A stretch of 64,000 bases of DNA. Source: Roseiarcus sp963717215. Lineage in GTDB: Bacteria; Pseudomonadota; Alphaproteobacteria; Rhizobiales; Beijerinckiaceae. The DNA is taken from contig CAVQVS010000006.1 of NCBI GenBank assembly GCA_963717215.1, forward strand, positions 248,001-312,000. Reading direction: 5' to 3'. Under the pieces are notes generated by a model. It worked only from the letters and a program-made list of their open reading frames with translations. It searched no databases and was not told the origin of the DNA. The position numbers and the translations under genes were made by a program. Below, piece by piece: positions 8,896 through 18,018 of the stretch; within the stretch, counting starts at the first letter, position 1; every line of letters begins with the position of its first letter.

Positions 8896-11679
8896 TTATC
8901 CGCTATTCCGCAACCCCGCCGACACGCCGTTGATGGTGAGTTGGATGCCGGTCAACACCTTCTCGCTCGACGCGCGCGAACGGTACAGTTTCAGAAGCTC
9001 GACTTGTACGTGGTTGAGCGGGTCGAGATAAGGGAAACGATTGCGGATTGAGCGATCCAGCAGCGGATTACTCTCTAGCAGCTTCGTTTGTTCCATAATC
9101 GCGTTGAGCGCATCGACTGAATCGCGCCACTCATCTGAAATCCGGGCGAAGATCTTCTCCCGCAGACTGACGTCTTCAACCAGCCGCGCATAGCGGGAGG
9201 CGATGGCGAGGCTAGACTTCGCCATCACCATGTCCATGTTGGAAAGCTGGGTCCGGAAGAAGGGCCACCGGACGTACATTTCCTTGAGAGTTTGCAGGCC
9301 TTGCTTGGGGTGGGCGTTGATATAGGCCTTCACCGCCGAGCCAAAGCCGAACCAGCCGGGCAGCATGAGCCGGCACTGCGCCCACGAGAAAACCCACGGA
9401 ATCGCGCGCAAATCCTCAATCGCCTGCGTTTTCTTTCGCGACGCGGGGCGTGACCCGATGTTGAGGCTCGCAATCTCAGTGATGACGGTTGAGGCCCAGA
9501 AATAGCGCACGAAACCCTCGGTCTCGTAGACAAGGCCGCGATAGGCGTTGTAGGCGGAAAGGGACAATTCCTCCATGGTCTCGAGAAAGGATGGGTCAGG
9601 CGCAGGGCTCTCGTCCTGCAATAGGGTGGCTTCCAGCGTCGCCGAGGCGAGCGTCTCCAGGTTACGTCGCCCGACCTCGGGGTTTGAATACTTGCTCGAT
9701 ATGATCTCTCCTTGTTCGGTGATGCGGATTTGTCCCTGCACCGCGCCTCCCGGTTGCGCCAGGATCGCCTCATAGCTGGGACCGCCGCCGCGCCCGACCG
9801 AGCCGCCGCGGCCATGGAAGAGGCGGATCCGCACGCCATGCTTGCGGAAGACTTCGACCAGACCGATCTCCGCCTTGTAAAGCTCCCAACCGGAGGTGAC
9901 GAAGCCGCCGTCCTTGTTTGAATCGGAATAACCGAGCATCACCTCCTGCTCACGGTCGCGCGATTCGACCAGCCTACGGTACTCGGTGAGCGAAAGGAGC
10001 TGATCCATCACAGCGACGCAATTGCGCAGATCCTCGATCGTCTCAAACAGCGGCACGAGCGCAAGCGCCGACGCCCCCTCGGCGGTGACCAGCCCCACTT
10101 CCTTCAGAATCAGCGCGAGCTCCAGCATGTCGGAGACGCTGTCCGTCTTGGAAATGATCGAGGTTCGGATTGCGCCCGGGCCGTATTTAGCCCGAATTTC
10201 GGCCGCGGCGCGAAAGAGCGCGAGTTCGCCCGCCGTCTCCTCACTGTAAGCAACGAATGGCGAAAACAGGGGGCGGGGCGACACAAGTTCGCGACGCAGG
10301 AGCTCCACCCGCTCCGCCTCGCTCAGCGCTTTGTATTCGAGTCCCGGCGACACCGCGGCGAACAGTTCCGCGATCGTGCGCTCATGGACGTCCGAATTCT
10401 GCCGGAGGTCAATCGGCGCGAGATGAAAGCCGAATACGTCTACAGCCCGCTGCAAGGCGCGCAGCCGCCCGCGAGCGACGATGCCGGCGTTGGTTTGCTT
10501 CAGCGAGAGCGCGATAATTGCAAGGTCTGCGCTGAATTCAGCTGCGGACGCATAAGGCGCACGGTCGACGATCGGCTGACGAAGGGCGATGACATGGTCA
10601 AGCTCACGCGCCGTCTTGGCGAGGCGCGAGTACATTCCAGTGATGGCGCGTCGATAGGGCTCCTTACGGCGCGCGGCGGCGGAATCGTCGGACGTGTCGG
10701 CAAGCGCGGCAAGTTCCTCACTCATCGTGGCGAGATTGGAGGCGAGCGACAGTTCCGCGCCCAGCTCGTGCAGTTCGTCCAGATAGTGGCTGATCGCTCG
10801 GGCGCTCTGCAGCCGCATCGACTCATTTAACACGTCGGCGGTGACGAACGGATTGCCGTCCCGGTCGCCGCCGATCCATGACCCGACGCACAGGAACGAG
10901 CCGATCGGCTTCGTCCGCGGCTCGCCAGACATCGCGTCGAGTTTGTCCTCGATCGCGCCGTAGAGGCGAGGCACCTCATGGAAGAACGTATAGTCGTAGA
11001 ACGAAAGGGCGTTGGCCACCTCGTCGATGACCTTGAGCTTCGTTTGTCGCAGGAGGTTCGTGCGCCAGAGGACGAGCACGGCCCGCCGAAGCCGCTCCTC
11101 GTTGAGCGCAAGCTCCTCCTCGTTGCCTCCTACGTCTTCGCGCTCGTCGAGCAATTTCGCGATCTCAAGCTCGCGTGTCAGCGTGCTTTTGCGTCGCACT
11201 TCGGTCGGATGCGCGGTCAGGACCGGGCTTACCAGCGCGCGATCGAAGAAATCGGTGAGTGCGCTCAGCTCGACGCCCATCTCGCGCGTGCGCTGAAAGG
11301 AATAAGCGAGCGAGCCCGGACGCGGCGCGGAGCGCGCGATGGCATGCGCGCGATTGCGGCGGATATGATGCTGATCCTCGGCGATGTTGGCGAGATGCGA
11401 AAAATAACTGTAAGCGCGGACGATCGCGAGGGTCTGGTCGGCGTTGAGGCTGTCCAGCGTCGCCTCGAGCTCGCGCCGCGCGCCAATCTCGTTGTCGCGA
11501 TGGAAGCGAATCGAGGCCCGGCGGATCTGCTCGACCAGCTCGAAAACCTCTTCGCCTTCCTGCTCGCGCACGGTATCGCCGAGGATTCGACCAAGCAGCC
11601 GAATATCCTCGCGCAGCGGAACATCCTTCTCGTCCGCAGAACGAGCGGTCAGCTTTTGGAGTTTGGCGATCGTGGCCAT
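8896..11679 (-). CDS. ppc: Phosphoenolpyruvate carboxylase
   Basis: About 927 residues, full length for bacterial PEPC. The catalytic segments are all present: VLTAHPTEVRRKS (catalytic His), GYSDSNKDGG, FHGRGGSVGRGGGP, and the C-terminal TINGVSAGLRNSG, whose terminal residues contribute to the active site. It fixes bicarbonate onto PEP to make oxaloacetate, an anaplerotic reaction; in serine-cycle methylotrophs it can also be part of the assimilation cycle, but nothing else here shows methylotrophy. The ATG at 11679 gives MATIAKLQKL; a TTG at 11712 would add 11 residues. It is transcribed alone, convergent with the ClC gene. Confidence 0.97.
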   Translation of the reverse strand: MATIAKLQKLTARSADEKDVPLREDIRLLGRILGDTVREQEGEEVFELVEQIRRASIRFHRDNEIGARRELEATLDSLNADQTLAIVRAYSYFSHLANIAEDQHHIRRNRAHAIARSAPRPGSLAYSFQRTREMGVELSALTDFFDRALVSPVLTAHPTEVRRKSTLTRELEIAKLLDEREDVGGNEEELALNEERLRRAVLVLWRTNLLRQTKLKVIDEVANALSFYDYTFFHEVPRLYGAIEDKLDAMSGEPRTKPIGSFLCVGSWIGGDRDGNPFVTADVLNESMRLQSARAISHYLDELHELGAELSLASNLATMSEELAALADTSDDSAAARRKEPYRRAITGMYSRLAKTARELDHVIALRQPIVDRAPYASAAEFSADLAIIALSLKQTNAGIVARGRLRALQRAVDVFGFHLAPIDLRQNSDVHERTIAELFAAVSPGLEYKALSEAERVELLRRELVSPRPLFSPFVAYSEETAGELALFRAAAEIRAKYGPGAIRTSIISKTDSVSDMLELALILKEVGLVTAEGASALALVPLFETIEDLRNCVAVMDQLLSLTEYRRLVESRDREQEVMLGYSDSNKDGGFVTSGWELYKAEIGLVEVFRKHGVRIRLFHGRGGSVGRGGGPSYEAILAQPGGAVQGQIRITEQGEIISSKYSNPEVGRRNLETLASATLEATLLQDESPAPDPSFLETMEELSLSAYNAYRGLVYETEGFVRYFWASTVITEIASLNIGSRPASRKKTQAIEDLRAIPWVFSWAQCRLMLPGWFGFGSAVKAYINAHPKQGLQTLKEMYVRWPFFRTQLSNMDMVMAKSSLAIASRYARLVEDVSLREKIFARISDEWRDSVDALNAIMEQTKLLESNPLLDRSIRNRFPYLDPLNHVQVELLKLYRSRASSEKVLTGIQLTINGVSAGLRNSG

Positions 11680-12068
11680 CGGCGCATCCGTCTGCTGGAA
11701 AGAGAAAATCAATGTTGCACTGCGTCAAATACCGACGCAAGGCCGGCTGCCTCATGGAGACGTCCGGGCGCAGTTCGGGTCGCAAGTTTCGCGCCATCAG
11801 ATCGCCTGGCGATGATTGGAAGGCGAGCGCCGAGCCGCGCCCCCATGAGGGGTTGGCCTACGACCCGAGTTCACTCGTGCGCCGCCGGGAGACTTAGTGC
11901 ACCGATTACCGAATGTCCCTGTCCACGGCCGACCATGGGCGCCTTCGACACCTGGGTTCCGGTCAGACCTCCGATCTGCCGGGGAACTGCAGGAGGCGGA
12001 TGGCCTACCGACCGTTCGAAACGCGCTTTCACGCGTGAGGCGTTAGCGGGCAACGCAGGCGACCGCCC
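11680..12068. other. Intergenic stretch between ppc and vsr
   Basis: These 389 bases contain no open frame with recognisable protein features. They lie upstream of ppc and downstream of vsr, so the ppc promoter should be here, but I cannot point to convincing -35/-10 boxes. Confidence 0.4.
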
Positions 12069-12539
12069 TTATGGCTTGGATCGTTGCGCTCGCACTGACG
12101 GCGTCCGACCGACCCCCTGGGCTAGAGTTTCCGCCAGGCGCACGGCGAGCGTCGCCTTATCCCTGAGTTCGCATTCGAAGACGATGAGCGTGCGCCAGCC
12201 CATTGCAGCATGAGCGGCCAGGGTCTTTTTGTCCCGCGCCCGGTTCCGAGCGATCTTGGCGCGCCAATAGGCGACGTTAGTCTTTGGCTCCCGCGCGCCG
12301 CGTACGCAGTCGTGTCCGTGCCAAAAGCAGCCGTGGACGAAAATCGCGAGTTTGCGGGAGGCGTAAACGACATCGGGCTTTCCCGGCAGATCGCCGCGAT
12401 GAACCCGGTAGCCCAGCGCGATCTGGCGCAGAAGCGCGCGCACCGCGAGCTCTGGACTTGTGTCGCTCGATTTGACCGCGCGCATCACCGCGGAGCGATC
12501 GTAGGTCTTGGCTGGAGTTGTTGATTTTCTTTTGGTCAT
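12069..12539 (-). CDS. vsr: Very short patch repair endonuclease (Vsr)
   Basis: A 156-residue protein of the Vsr family. GKPDVVYASRKLAIFVHGCF carries the catalytic Asp (residue 56), and FVHGCFWHGHDC has the His and zinc-ligand Cys residues (His69, Cys71, His74, His76, Cys78). The N-terminal RSAVMRAVKSSDTSPELAVR is also typical. Vsr nicks next to T:G mismatches formed when 5-methylcytosine deaminates, starting short-patch repair. It normally sits beside a cytosine-5 methyltransferase gene; none is next to it here, where the neighbours are ppc and glk. Confidence 0.93.
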   Translation of the reverse strand: MTKRKSTTPAKTYDRSAVMRAVKSSDTSPELAVRALLRQIALGYRVHRGDLPGKPDVVYASRKLAIFVHGCFWHGHDCVRGAREPKTNVAYWRAKIARNRARDKKTLAAHAAMGWRTLIVFECELRDKATLAVRLAETLAQGVGRTPSVRAQRSKP

Positions 12540-12800
12540 CGCGGGCCGGTCAGGTCGCGCCGCGGCCGCTCAAGTTTGACTGCGTCGCTTATGCGGTGCT
12601 TCCGATCAATTCTTTCCCGTATCGCTCTCAACCTCAACCGCCGGAGACAAAACTCGTCCACCGCATTCAAGTCATTTGTGGACAGGATTCACTCCTGCCA
12701 ACTTTGAAGCGTACTCGGTGGGTCGTCCTCTGTCCGCAGGGTTGAAGCACCGCTTTTTGCCGCTTGACCGAGGCCACTGTGTTCTGCGTTATGGCCTCCA

Positions 12801-13805
12801 ATGACCAATTTCACCTTCCCCTTTCCTACGCTCGTCTGCGACACTGGCGGCACCAACGTGCGCTTTGCGCTCCTGAGCGAACCCGGAGGCCGACTAAGCG
12901 ACATCGTCCACTTGCACACCGTCGATCATCCGGGATTGGCGGAAGCGATTGAGGCGGCTGTTCCTAAGCTCGGGACACGGCCGCGGTCCATGATCGCTTG
13001 TGGGGCGGGCCCGGTGAACGGGCGGACACTCAAGCTCACCAACGCGCCCTGGGTGATGGACGGCCCGGAGGCGGCGCGCCGCACTGGCCTTAGCCAAGGC
13101 TTGCTGCTCAACGATTTCGAAGCCCAAGCGCTTTCGTTACCCACAATTCCTGAGGGTTGGGAGCGCAGGATCGGCCCGCGGAAGTTCGGTCCCGAGGGCC
13201 CCCAGGTGATCCTCGGGCCCGGGACCGGCCTCGGCATCGCCGCGCTGGTCGAGGCGGACGGACGCTTCACTCCGGTTTCATCAGAGGCGTGCCATATTGA
13301 TTTTGGCCCGGTCCGGCCGGAGGAATTCGAGATCTGGCCTCATCTCGAACGCGCGCACGGGCGCATCACAAGCGAGAGTGTTATTTCCGGCGCGGGCCTC
13401 GCGCGCGTGCACCGCGCGCGCATGATGGCGAAAGGCGCCCCCGATTCGTGCGTCGACCCGCCGGCCGTCACCACAGCCGCGGCGACCAACCCGAAAGGCG
13501 AAGAAGCTACGAGCCTTAGGCTCTACTGGCATATCGTGGCGCGCTTCGCGGGTGATATGGCGGTGACCTTCGTGGCGACCGGCGGACTGACACTGTCCGG
13601 CGGCGTCCTGCCGAGGATCGTGAATTTTCTCGACGAGGCCACGTTTCGTGAAGCGTTCGAGGCCAAGGCGCCAGTCGACGGCCTCGCCCGGCGCATTCCA
13701 ACCCGGCTTGTCACCCGGGAGGATGCGGTGTTAGTTGGAATGGCGGCGATCGCGTCGACGCCATCCCGGTATGGCATCGACTACGGATCCCGCGCTTGGA
13801 TTTAG
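12801..13805 (+). CDS. glk: Glucokinase
   Basis: The 334-residue protein matches bacterial ROK-unrelated glucokinase (Glk). The phosphate-binding CDTGGTNVRFALL is at residues 13-25; then LLNDFEAQALSL with the catalytic Asp, ILGPGTGLGIAAL, SEACHIDFGP and GGLTLSGGVLPRI. It phosphorylates glucose to glucose 6-phosphate with ATP in the cytosol. ATG 12801 places the nucleotide motif at the expected distance from the N-terminus. The gene stands alone between vsr and a small exported protein. Confidence 0.95.
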   Translation: MTNFTFPFPTLVCDTGGTNVRFALLSEPGGRLSDIVHLHTVDHPGLAEAIEAAVPKLGTRPRSMIACGAGPVNGRTLKLTNAPWVMDGPEAARRTGLSQGLLLNDFEAQALSLPTIPEGWERRIGPRKFGPEGPQVILGPGTGLGIAALVEADGRFTPVSSEACHIDFGPVRPEEFEIWPHLERAHGRITSESVISGAGLARVHRARMMAKGAPDSCVDPPAVTTAAATNPKGEEATSLRLYWHIVARFAGDMAVTFVATGGLTLSGGVLPRIVNFLDEATFREAFEAKAPVDGLARRIPTRLVTREDAVLVGMAAIASTPSRYGIDYGSRAWI

Positions 13806-13942
13806 CGTCGAGCTCGGGGCGCCCGGACTTGGGGCTGTCCGCCCTCGGGGCGAGCTCACGATTGAGCGTCCAGCCGCGGTTTTGCCTTTTTTTTGAGGTT
13901 TGTGCGACCGAATCGGGGGCAGGACAACTCGAGGTTGACGCG

Positions 13943-14374
13943 GTGGTTAGAAGACGATTTTACGCGGCGGGAGCGGGGCTTTTTTTGGCGGTCGGACTGG
14001 GCCGATCGGCGTATGCCGACTGCGGTTCCGACATGCAAAAGCTCGCCGAGGCGCGCAATGCCCAACTGGAAATCGTCAACAACTTTGCCAAATCCTTTCA
14101 CGGTAAGCCCCTAGATCCAGAAGCGTTTTGCGGGAAATCGGGAGGGCTGGTCCGCGCTGAGAACGCGCTAATCGCGTATATGGAAAAGAATAAGGACTGG
14201 TGCTCATTCCCCGACGAGGCGATCGCCCAACTCAAGGAGCACCACGCCAAGAATATGGCCTTTAGTGCGAAGGCCTGCACCGTCGCGGCGCAGATGAAAA
14301 AGATGAAGGAGCAAGCGGCTCAAGGCGGGGGGAGCGGTCCACAGGCGCAGCCATTGCCCACCGGACCTCTTTGA
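13943..14374 (+). CDS. Small exported protein of unknown function
   Basis: GTG 13943 follows a GAGG ribosome-binding site by about 8 bases and opens a 143-residue protein. It has a signal peptide (VVRRRFYAAGAGLFLAVGLG, then RSAYA before the likely cleavage), four cysteines in the mature part that could form disulfides, and a Gln/Gly/Pro-rich tail. I do not recognise the family. The stop overlaps the TTG start of ubiA (TTGA at 14371-14374), suggesting co-transcription, but no functional link to ubiquinone synthesis can be claimed. Probably periplasmic. Confidence 0.7.
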   Translation: MVRRRFYAAGAGLFLAVGLGRSAYADCGSDMQKLAEARNAQLEIVNNFAKSFHGKPLDPEAFCGKSGGLVRAENALIAYMEKNKDWCSFPDEAIAQLKEHHAKNMAFSAKACTVAAQMKKMKEQAAQGGGSGPQAQPLPTGPL

Positions 14375-15306
14375 CGTTTGCGCACGAGCGGGCGTCCGAC
14401 TTGCCGGACGCACGGCCGACGAGCTTGGTGCTGCGTCTGACGCCGGATTTCGCGCTCCCCTTCGTTCAGCTTGCACGCCTCGACCGGCCCGCTGGATGGC
14501 AGCTGCTGCTCGCCCCCTGTTGGGAGGGGACGGCGCTCGCGGGCCTTGCCTTCCATCGTGGACCCAACCTCTGGCATCTCGCTCTCTTTCTGATCGGCGC
14601 AGTTGCCATGCGTGGCGCCGGCTGCTCTTACAACGACATTCTGGACCGAAAGCTCGACGCCGGAGTCGAGCGTACGCGCAACCGTCCATTGCCGTCCGGA
14701 CGAGTCACGATTGGTGCGGCCTTGGCGTTCCTTGTCGTCCTGGCCCTGATCGGTCTCGCAGTGTTGTTGGCCTTCAACAAGTTCTCGATCAGGCTCGGGA
14801 TCGCCTCGCTTGGCGTTGTCGCCGTCTACCCGTTGATGAAGCGCGTGACCTCTTGGCCACAGGCGGCGCTGGGCCTTGCTTTCTCGTGGGGAGCGCTGAT
14901 GGGGTGGAGCGCAACCTTCGCGAGCCTCTCGATCGCGCCCATCTTCCTTTACGCTTCCGCCTTCGCGTGGACGATCGGCTACGACACAATCTATGCGCTG
15001 CAGGATGCGCGCGATGACGCCATCGTCGGCATCCGGTCGACGGCACGATTGTTCGGAACTCGGGTAAAGCTCGGCGTTGGAGCGTTCTACGTCGCAACCG
15101 CCACGTTGGCGCTGGCGGCTATTGAATCCGCGGGTGGGGGGGCCATTGCGTTGCTCGGATGGCTGGGTTTTTCTGCCCATCTGGCCTGGCAAACGTCGCA
15201 AGTCGAAGGCGCCGACCCAGCAACGGCGTTAAGGCTATTTCGCTCTAATCGCGACGCGGGGCTAATCCTGTTTGCTGGCATCGCGCTTCAGGGATGGTTT
15301 GGGTAG
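14371..15306 (+). CDS. ubiA: 4-hydroxybenzoate polyprenyltransferase
   Basis: A 311-residue integral membrane prenyltransferase of the UbiA family. The first Asp-rich motif NDILDRKLD (residues 88-96) and the second, DTIYALQDARDD (about 208-219), bind the Mg-polyprenyl diphosphate. RLDRPAGWQLLLAPCWEGTA near residue 37 is typical of bacterial UbiA, and eight or so hydrophobic helices follow. It attaches the polyprenyl tail to 4-hydroxybenzoate in ubiquinone synthesis. The TTG start overlaps the preceding stop; a slightly later start is possible since the first 25 residues are poorly conserved. Confidence 0.94.
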   Translation: MTFAHERASDLPDARPTSLVLRLTPDFALPFVQLARLDRPAGWQLLLAPCWEGTALAGLAFHRGPNLWHLALFLIGAVAMRGAGCSYNDILDRKLDAGVERTRNRPLPSGRVTIGAALAFLVVLALIGLAVLLAFNKFSIRLGIASLGVVAVYPLMKRVTSWPQAALGLAFSWGALMGWSATFASLSIAPIFLYASAFAWTIGYDTIYALQDARDDAIVGIRSTARLFGTRVKLGVGAFYVATATLALAAIESAGGGAIALLGWLGFSAHLAWQTSQVEGADPATALRLFRSNRDAGLILFAGIALQGWFG

Positions 15307-16038
15307 GAGGAAGCTTGCCGCCGGAGACGAAAACGACCAGCGCGGCGACACGGTTCACGTCGACACCATTGTCCAAGCGTCGTCAGCCTTCTGCCGGAGG
15401 CACCGCCGAGGCGGGATTGAGAACCGTTCCGATCGTGCGCGGCTGGAATTCTTCACCCTAGCGTGTCGGCCCTCCACTTCTCCGGCCGAACATTTTGATC
15501 GCGCCTTCGGTAGCCGTAAGATTCGAGGATCGGCGACATCGCTTGTTGGCCAACGCAACAGCCGCCGAAGATGCGACCACCCTCGTTTATATGCTCGAAC
15601 GCCAACCTCCGCCGCGACCAAGGGCCCACAGGGGTCGATCTCGATCATGCGGTGAGTTCCTGCACGCCTATCTCCTCGATTCTGGCATCGCTCATCCACG
15701 GTCGGTCCTCACGTCGGCTAGCAATCACCTTGCGGCCGCGTACTGGATTGCTCTATCGACCGAGAATGCCGTGGGCGCGCACGTTTCGTGTAGGCAATAG
15801 AAATCGTCGAACCGCCGACCCACCGTATTGGCTCAAAGACATACGAGCAACTTTTCGAGACCTGCCAGCGGTGCCGGAATCGGCAGCGCCTCCAGGGCGA
15901 GCAGCCGACAATCGATCTGATGATCGGATATCTTAAGGGCAGCGCGTCGTCGATCTTGAAGACGTTCTTGTCGCGTATCGGTGGATTGATCGATCGGGCG
16001 CCACGTTCGGAAGCAAAATGACACCTCCTGAAGTCGCC
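15307..16038. other. Long non-coding stretch upstream of btaA
   Basis: In about 730 bases between ubiA and btaA no open frame shows recognisable protein features. The open frames present are short, rich in Arg/Ser/Pro and lack ribosome-binding sites. The stretch may be a relic of a lost gene. The btaA promoter region lies at its right end. Confidence 0.45.
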
Positions 16039-16056
16039 TCGTCACGTCCTCGTCAT
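16039..16056 (+). promoter_or_regulatory. Possible Pho box upstream of btaA
   Basis: TCGTCAC, four bases, TCGTCAT: two 7-bp direct repeats in an 11-bp period, the spacing of PhoB sites (consensus CTGTCAT-N4-CTGTCAT, with GTCA the best conserved core). The site lies 49-66 bases before the GTG at 16105. Rhizobial btaAB genes are known to be induced by phosphate limitation through PhoB, which fits. If btaA starts at ATG 16018 instead, the site would fall inside the gene. One base of each repeat differs from consensus and no clear -10 box is visible. Confidence 0.4.
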
Positions 16057-16104
16057 GCGACTCGACTAGCGGGCTTCGATCGACCTCTGACAGGGAAAGA
16101 TCAC

Positions 16105-17361
16105 GTGCGGCAATCGAGCAACGCGGCGCGGCGCGTCACCAGCGCGGAACTCAAGGCCGCCGTTCATCACTCGAAGCCGCTGTCACGGGCGGGCATGCTT
16201 GAGCGGTTGTTCACGCTTGCATTCAAGCGCTTGGTCTATCCTCAGATTTGGGAGGATCCGGTCGTCGATATGATGGCGCTGGGCATCGGCCCGGGACATG
16301 AGGTGATCGCGATCGCTTCGGGTGGCTGCAACGTCCTCTCTTACCTGACCGCCGATCCAGCCGGCGTCACTGCTGTCGACATCAACGGAGCGCATATTGC
16401 GCTTGGCCGGCTAAAGATCTGCGCGGCTCAGAATCTGCCGGACTACGACAGCTTCTTTCGCTTCTTCGGCCGCGCGGATGCGCGCGCCAACGTCGCAGCC
16501 TACGATCGTCGCCTGCGCACAAAACTCGACCCCTCGGCGCGCGCCTACTGGGATAAGCGAACGGCGTTCGGTCGTCGCCGCATCGGCGTCTTCGCTCACA
16601 ATTTCTATCACCACGGCCTGCTAGGGCATATCGTCGGCGCCGGCCACACGCTGGCGCGCCTTCATGGTCTCGACCCCTCGATCGTGCTCAGAGCTCGGAC
16701 GCTCGAGGAGCAGCGCGCGCTTTACGAGGAGCGCCTTGCGCCGATCTTCGACAAGCCGCTTATCCGCTGGCTCTTGAAGCAGCCCGCGTCCCTCTACGGG
16801 TTAGGGATTCCGCCGGCGCAATACCAGGCTCTGGCCGCCCACTCTCCCTCGGGGATTGGGGCCGTTTTAAGTGAGCGGGTGGAGCGGCTCGCCTGTGATT
16901 TCGACATCGCAGACAACTATTTCGCCTGGCAGGCGTTCGGGCGAAGTTATGCGCCAGGGCCGAACCCCGCGCTTCCGCCCTATTTGCAACGGGAGAACTT
17001 CGATGCTGTCCGCAGCCGCTCTAACCGCGTCCATTACGTCCAGCGATCCTTCACCGCCATTTTGCACAACTCGCCGGTTGCAAGCTTCGATCGCTACGTG
17101 CTGCTCGATGCGCAAGACTGGATGAATGACGCGGAGCTCACCGCTCTATGGGTCGAGATCACACGCACCGCGCGGCCAGGCTCACGAGTGATCTTCCGCA
17201 CCGCCGCGGCCGAACGGTTGTTGCCGGGTCGCGTGCCCGACACCGTGCTTGGCGCGTGGCGCTACGAAGACGAACTCAGCCAAGAGCTCACGCTGCAGGA
17301 TCGGTCATCGATCTACGGCGCCTTCCACCTTTACACGCTCAAGCGGCCGCCTGACGCATGA
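16105..17361 (+). CDS. btaA: BtaA, S-adenosylmethionine:diacylglycerol 3-amino-3-carboxypropyltransferase
   Basis: A DUF3419/BtaA protein. The family block LVYPQIWEDPVVDMMALGIG is followed by VIAIASGGCNVLSYL and VTAVDINGAH (AdoMet-binding region), HNFYHHGLLGH, and near the C-terminus VLLDAQDWMND and SRVIFRTAAAERLLPG. It moves the 3-amino-3-carboxypropyl group of AdoMet to diacylglycerol, making diacylglyceryl-homoserine. I prefer GTG 16105 (418 residues): an AGGGAAAG ribosome site precedes it and the distance to YPQIWEDP fits my memory of relatives. An ATG at 16018 with GGAAG upstream would add 29 residues. It is coupled to btaB by an ATGA overlap at 17358-17361. Confidence 0.92.
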   Translation: MRQSSNAARRVTSAELKAAVHHSKPLSRAGMLERLFTLAFKRLVYPQIWEDPVVDMMALGIGPGHEVIAIASGGCNVLSYLTADPAGVTAVDINGAHIALGRLKICAAQNLPDYDSFFRFFGRADARANVAAYDRRLRTKLDPSARAYWDKRTAFGRRRIGVFAHNFYHHGLLGHIVGAGHTLARLHGLDPSIVLRARTLEEQRALYEERLAPIFDKPLIRWLLKQPASLYGLGIPPAQYQALAAHSPSGIGAVLSERVERLACDFDIADNYFAWQAFGRSYAPGPNPALPPYLQRENFDAVRSRSNRVHYVQRSFTAILHNSPVASFDRYVLLDAQDWMNDAELTALWVEITRTARPGSRVIFRTAAAERLLPGRVPDTVLGAWRYEDELSQELTLQDRSSIYGAFHLYTLKRPPDA

Positions 17362-18005
17362 GCGACGCCGCCGCGCTGATGGACCACATGTATCGACGTC
17401 AGCGCCACATCTACGACTTAAGCCGCAAATTCTATCTGCTTGGTCGTGACGAAGCGATCGCTCGGCTTCGTCCGGGTCCCGGCGACAAGGTGCTGGAGAT
17501 CGGCTGCGGCACGGGGCGCAATCTCATCAAACTGGCGGAAGCCTATCCTGAGGCTCGTCTGTTTGGCCTCGACGTCTCCCGCGAAATGTTGGCGACCGCG
17601 ACCGCGTCGACCGCGCGGTCCGGGCTAGCCTCTCGCATTGCGTTTGCTCAAGGGGACGCCACAGCGTTCGATCCGCAGAGGGTGTTTGGCTATGCAGGTT
17701 TCGAGCGCGTGATGATCTCCTACGCTTTGTCCATAATCCCGCCGTGGCGTGACGCGCTGGCGCATGCCCTTGACGTTGTGGGGCCTGGCGGATCGCTGCA
17801 GATCGTTGATTTCGGCGGTTGCGGCGACTTGCCTTCCCCCTTCAAGGCGGGATTGCGCCGCTGGCTTGCGTTGTTCGATGTGACTCCACGAGCGGATCTC
17901 ATCGACACGCTCGCGGCTTTATCCGCCAAGCGCAGCATGACATGCGGGATTGAGAACTGGCTTCGCGGCTATGCGGTCCTGGCTAGCGCCCAGCGCGCAG
18001 CCTGA
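17358..18005 (+). CDS. btaB: BtaB, diacylglyceryl-homoserine N-methyltransferase
   Basis: A 215-residue class I methyltransferase with the AdoMet motif VLEIGCGTGRN at residues 45-55, LFGLDVSREML as the acidic-loop strand, and RVMISYALSIIPPWRDAL as motif IV. The opening MYRRQRHIYDLSRKFYLLGR is characteristic of BtaB. It methylates the homoserine head group three times to give the betaine lipid DGTS, a phosphorus-free substitute for phosphatidylcholine. Its ATG overlaps the btaA stop, so both enzymes of the pathway come from one message. Confidence 0.93.
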   Translation: MSDAAALMDHMYRRQRHIYDLSRKFYLLGRDEAIARLRPGPGDKVLEIGCGTGRNLIKLAEAYPEARLFGLDVSREMLATATASTARSGLASRIAFAQGDATAFDPQRVFGYAGFERVMISYALSIIPPWRDALAHALDVVGPGGSLQIVDFGGCGDLPSPFKAGLRRWLALFDVTPRADLIDTLAALSAKRSMTCGIENWLRGYAVLASAQRAA

Positions 18006-18018
18006 ACGATCCGGCGGA

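Noticed and set aside
13806..13895. Intrinsic terminator after glk
   Set aside because: There is a GC-rich inverted segment and later a T-run, but they are about 40 bases apart and do not form one terminator.
15355..15936. Several open frames in the ubiA-btaA gap
   Set aside because: Short, Arg/Pro/Ser-rich, overlapping on both strands, no ribosome sites and no recognisable motifs.
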